64,000 nt of DNA, from contig SKQO01000059.1 of the NCBI GenBank assembly GCA_007118975.1, forward strand, positions 1 to 64,000, given 5' to 3'. Below are positions 61,675 to 64,000 of this stretch, piece by piece. Every line of letters begins with the position of its first letter. Positions within the stretch are counted from its first letter, which is position 1. A program made the position numbers and the translations under genes. The stretch comes from Halobacteriales archaeon (lineage in GTDB: Archaea; Halobacteriota; Halobacteria; Halobacteriales; SKNY01). Under the pieces are notes generated by a model that saw only the letters and a program-made list of their open reading frames with translations, was not told the DNA's origin and did no database searches.

Positions 61675-63120
61675 GTGGTCAGGTTCCCGAACCCGCTTCG
61701 CCTTTTTATCCTCGGGATCGGTTTGGGTCTCAGTCGCGTGGGCCTGGTTGACAAGCGACGCGTTCGACGGACTGTAGATCTCGCGTGGCCCCGTATCGTT
61801 ACCGGGTTCGCACGCATGTCGAAGGGGGCGGTCGACATCGCGATGGTCGGCGTCGCCGTCGGGCAGGCAGCCATTGCCGGCCTGGGATTTGCTGCACCGT
61901 ACTGGGGGTTGGCGTTTACGCTCGGGGGTGGGTTTGCGGCCGGGACGATCGCGCTCGTATCCCAGCGATACGGTGCGAACGCATTCGACGAGATGGGGCA
62001 AGCGGTTCGATCGAGTGCTCTTCTCGTGGTTCTGGCCACCCTGCCAATCGTTTTCGTCCTCTGGACGATCCCGGAACAGCTCATCGGGTTGTTGACGAAT
62101 GATCCAGATGCGATCGGCTATGGGGCCGCGTATCTCCAACTCCTAGCCCTCGGCGTCCCGTTCGCCGGGCTCAATCTCGTAGGAAGCCGCGTATTCATCG
62201 GGGCAGACGACGCCTGGACGCCGATGATCATTCGTGGTGGCGGTGCCATCGCGAACATTTTCCTCAACTCGCTGTTCATCTTCGGGTTCGGCATGGGTGT
62301 CGTCGGCGCTGCCCTAGGTACCGTCCTGGCCACCGTGGCCGTCACGGTCGCGTTCACGATAACTCTGCTCTGGGGCGAGCTACCGGGCGTGGGAGAACTC
62401 ACTGTTCGCGTCACTGCTCGAGGGTCATATCTGGATTGGGAGACGTTCGCGGACGTGACCCGCATCGGGACACCCGTAATCGGTCGCAGTCTCGTGTGGA
62501 CCGGCTCGGCGTTCATGTTACTCGCCATCGTAGATCTGTTCGGTCAGGAGGTCGTGGCGGCATACGTCATCAGCAGATCCATCTGGGACCTGCTCAATAC
62601 GCCGGGGTGGGGGTACGGGCTCGCTGCGAGCAGCCTCGTCGGCCAGTCGCTTGGAGAGAACCGTGAGGACGTGGCCGCAGCATACGGGCTCGAAATTACC
62701 CGGATTTCGGTGGTGAGTTACGCGATAGGGGCGGTGGCCGTCCTGATCTTCGCCGAACCCATCGTCCATCTCTATGTCGGCGACCGTACAGCGGAGAGCG
62801 TCCCGATCGCCATCGGGTTGACACAGGCGGCGGCCATTGCCGTGGTTGCCAATGCGGTTTCTGGCACCTATGCAGGCGCCCTGGATGCAACCGGGGACAC
62901 CCGGTGGCCGTTCTACAGCGGTGTCGTGGGGATGTTTGGGGTTGCGATCCCGCTCGCCTATCTTGGGGCCATTACAGCCCTCGGTCTTTGGGGGCTGTAT
63001 TTGGCGTATCTTGCACAGACAACTATACCGGCCGTGATCAATCGGTATCGGTTTCAGACCGATGCATGGCGACAAATCAGTCGACAGTACCGGCCCGATT
63101 CGGCTGCACCGGGTGACTGA
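61675..63120 (+). CDS. MATE family efflux transporter
   Basis: 12-TM pattern; AMVGVAVGQAAIAGLGFAAPYWGLAFTLGGGFAAGTIALVSQRYGA. Confidence 0.88.
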   Translation: MVRFPNPLRLFILGIGLGLSRVGLVDKRRVRRTVDLAWPRIVTGFARMSKGAVDIAMVGVAVGQAAIAGLGFAAPYWGLAFTLGGGFAAGTIALVSQRYGANAFDEMGQAVRSSALLVVLATLPIVFVLWTIPEQLIGLLTNDPDAIGYGAAYLQLLALGVPFAGLNLVGSRVFIGADDAWTPMIIRGGGAIANIFLNSLFIFGFGMGVVGAALGTVLATVAVTVAFTITLLWGELPGVGELTVRVTARGSYLDWETFADVTRIGTPVIGRSLVWTGSAFMLLAIVDLFGQEVVAAYVISRSIWDLLNTPGWGYGLAASSLVGQSLGENREDVAAAYGLEITRISVVSYAIGAVAVLIFAEPIVHLYVGDRTAESVPIAIGLTQAAAIAVVANAVSGTYAGALDATGDTRWPFYSGVVGMFGVAIPLAYLGAITALGLWGLYLAYLAQTTIPAVINRYRFQTDAWRQISRQYRPDSAAPGD

Positions 63121-63150
63121 CAATGGAGCCGACGTCGCGACGTGGCGTCC

Positions 63151-64000
63151 TCACGAGGCTCGAACCAACGGGTCATACCAGTCGCGGTTTTCCCGATACC
63201 ACGCAATAAAGCGATCCACTCCTGCACGTATGCCGACGACGGGTTCGTAGCCGAGAAGTTCTGTCGCCTTGCTCACGTCAGCGTGGGTATGTTGGGCATC
63301 GCCGGCGCGTGGGTCGTCGAACTCGAGTTCGAGGACCGGGTCGACGGCGTCACGTATGGTTTTCGCCAGAGAAAGTATGTCGATCGTATCCGTAGAACCG
63401 ATGTTGAGGACTTCTCCATCTGCACCATCATCTCCGACCAGCTGTTCGTTGATCGCAACGACGTCCTCGATATACGTGAAATCTCGTGTCTGGGAACCAT
63501 CCCCGTAGATCACGGGGGCCTCACCGTGTACACAACGCGAGACGAAGTTTGTCATAGCCATATTCGGCCGCATACGGGGCCCGTAAACGGTGAAATATCG
63601 GAGCGAGACCGTCGGAAGGCCGTAAATTTCGTAGTACACTCGGGCGTAGTGTTCGGCTGCGAGTTTGGAGACGCCGTACGGCGAAACAGGTTGTGTCGGG
63701 TGTTCCTCGTCGTAGGGGAGGTACGCGGGCTTTCCATACACCGACGAAGACGAGGCCATGACTACCCGATCGACATCTTCTTTTCGTGCAGCATCGAGAA
63801 GCTCGAGCGTCCCGACGACGTTGTAGCTGTTCACTTTGAGCGGCTCTTCGACGCTAGCACGAACGCCCGCCTGCGCCGCTTGGTGAAACACAACGTCGGT
63901 CCCGTCGATGAGCTCGTCCAGGGAGGCTCGATCGGTCACTGACTCCTCGACAACGCGTACCGAGCCGCCGTCACCCGTGGCGGATTCCACCGCCTCAATG
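63151..64000 (-). CDS. NAD-dependent nucleotide-sugar epimerase/dehydratase, 5' truncated by window edge
   Basis: VVFHQAAQAGVRASVEEPLKVNSYNVVGTLELLDAA, VMASSSSVYGKPAYLPYDE, PVSPYGVSKLAAEHYARVYYEIYGLPTVSLRYFTVYGPRMRPNMAM. Confidence 0.9.
   Translation of the reverse strand, partial: IEAVESATGDGGSVRVVEESVTDRASLDELIDGTDVVFHQAAQAGVRASVEEPLKVNSYNVVGTLELLDAARKEDVDRVVMASSSSVYGKPAYLPYDEEHPTQPVSPYGVSKLAAEHYARVYYEIYGLPTVSLRYFTVYGPRMRPNMAMTNFVSRCVHGEAPVIYGDGSQTRDFTYIEDVVAINEQLVGDDGADGEVLNIGSTDTIDILSLAKTIRDAVDPVLELEFDDPRAGDAQHTHADVSKATELLGYEPVVGIRAGVDRFIAWYRENRDWYDPLVRAS

Noticed and set aside
1-64000. CRISPR array, rRNA operon, intact tRNAs
   Set aside because: No regularly spaced direct repeats, no rRNA signature, and no intact T-arm (GGTTCGAATCC-type) in a tRNA context seen on either strand

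Overview
Haloarchaeal chromosome segment: acidic proteins, GC-rich codon usage, PGF-CTERM anchors, Tat lipoproteins, and archaeal SRP19, Gar1, Rio2 and aCPSF1. Most of it is a housekeeping backbone: presenilin-like protease, gar1, srp19, korAB, rio2, an MBL/beta-CASP nuclease, ATP-dependent DNA ligase, a lipoate ligase-like gene, nth-like glycosylase, phosphate permease, AI-2E exporter, ABC exporter, aCPSF1, a galactonate dehydratase-like enolase, a bacterial-type LeuRS, MFS, MATE and an NDP-sugar epimerase. The most notable observations are: (1) a completely decayed btuF/btuC/btuD-like corrinoid or metal-chelate uptake locus, whose btuF copy has lost its N-terminal half and carries a solo IS200/IS605-type right-end hairpin, while an operator-like dyad survives between the two divergent pseudogenes; (2) an O-methyltransferase gene split by a degenerate IS607-type element (tnpA serine recombinase plus tnpB remnant) whose boundaries can be placed to the base; (3) a 663-aa CHAT-like (caspase-clan) protein with a His/Cys dyad, paired tail-to-tail with an unknown gene and lying upstream of aCPSF1; (4) a GC-rich segment upstream of aCPSF1 flanked by two identical TATA-like sequences; (5) a Tat lipoprotein made of two tandem copies of an undescribed Cys-rich domain; (6) a 7-kb degraded accessory zone at about 21.7-28.8 kb. 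I found no CRISPR array, rRNA or intact tRNA. All calls come from reading the sequence and from memory of protein families; no database search was run.
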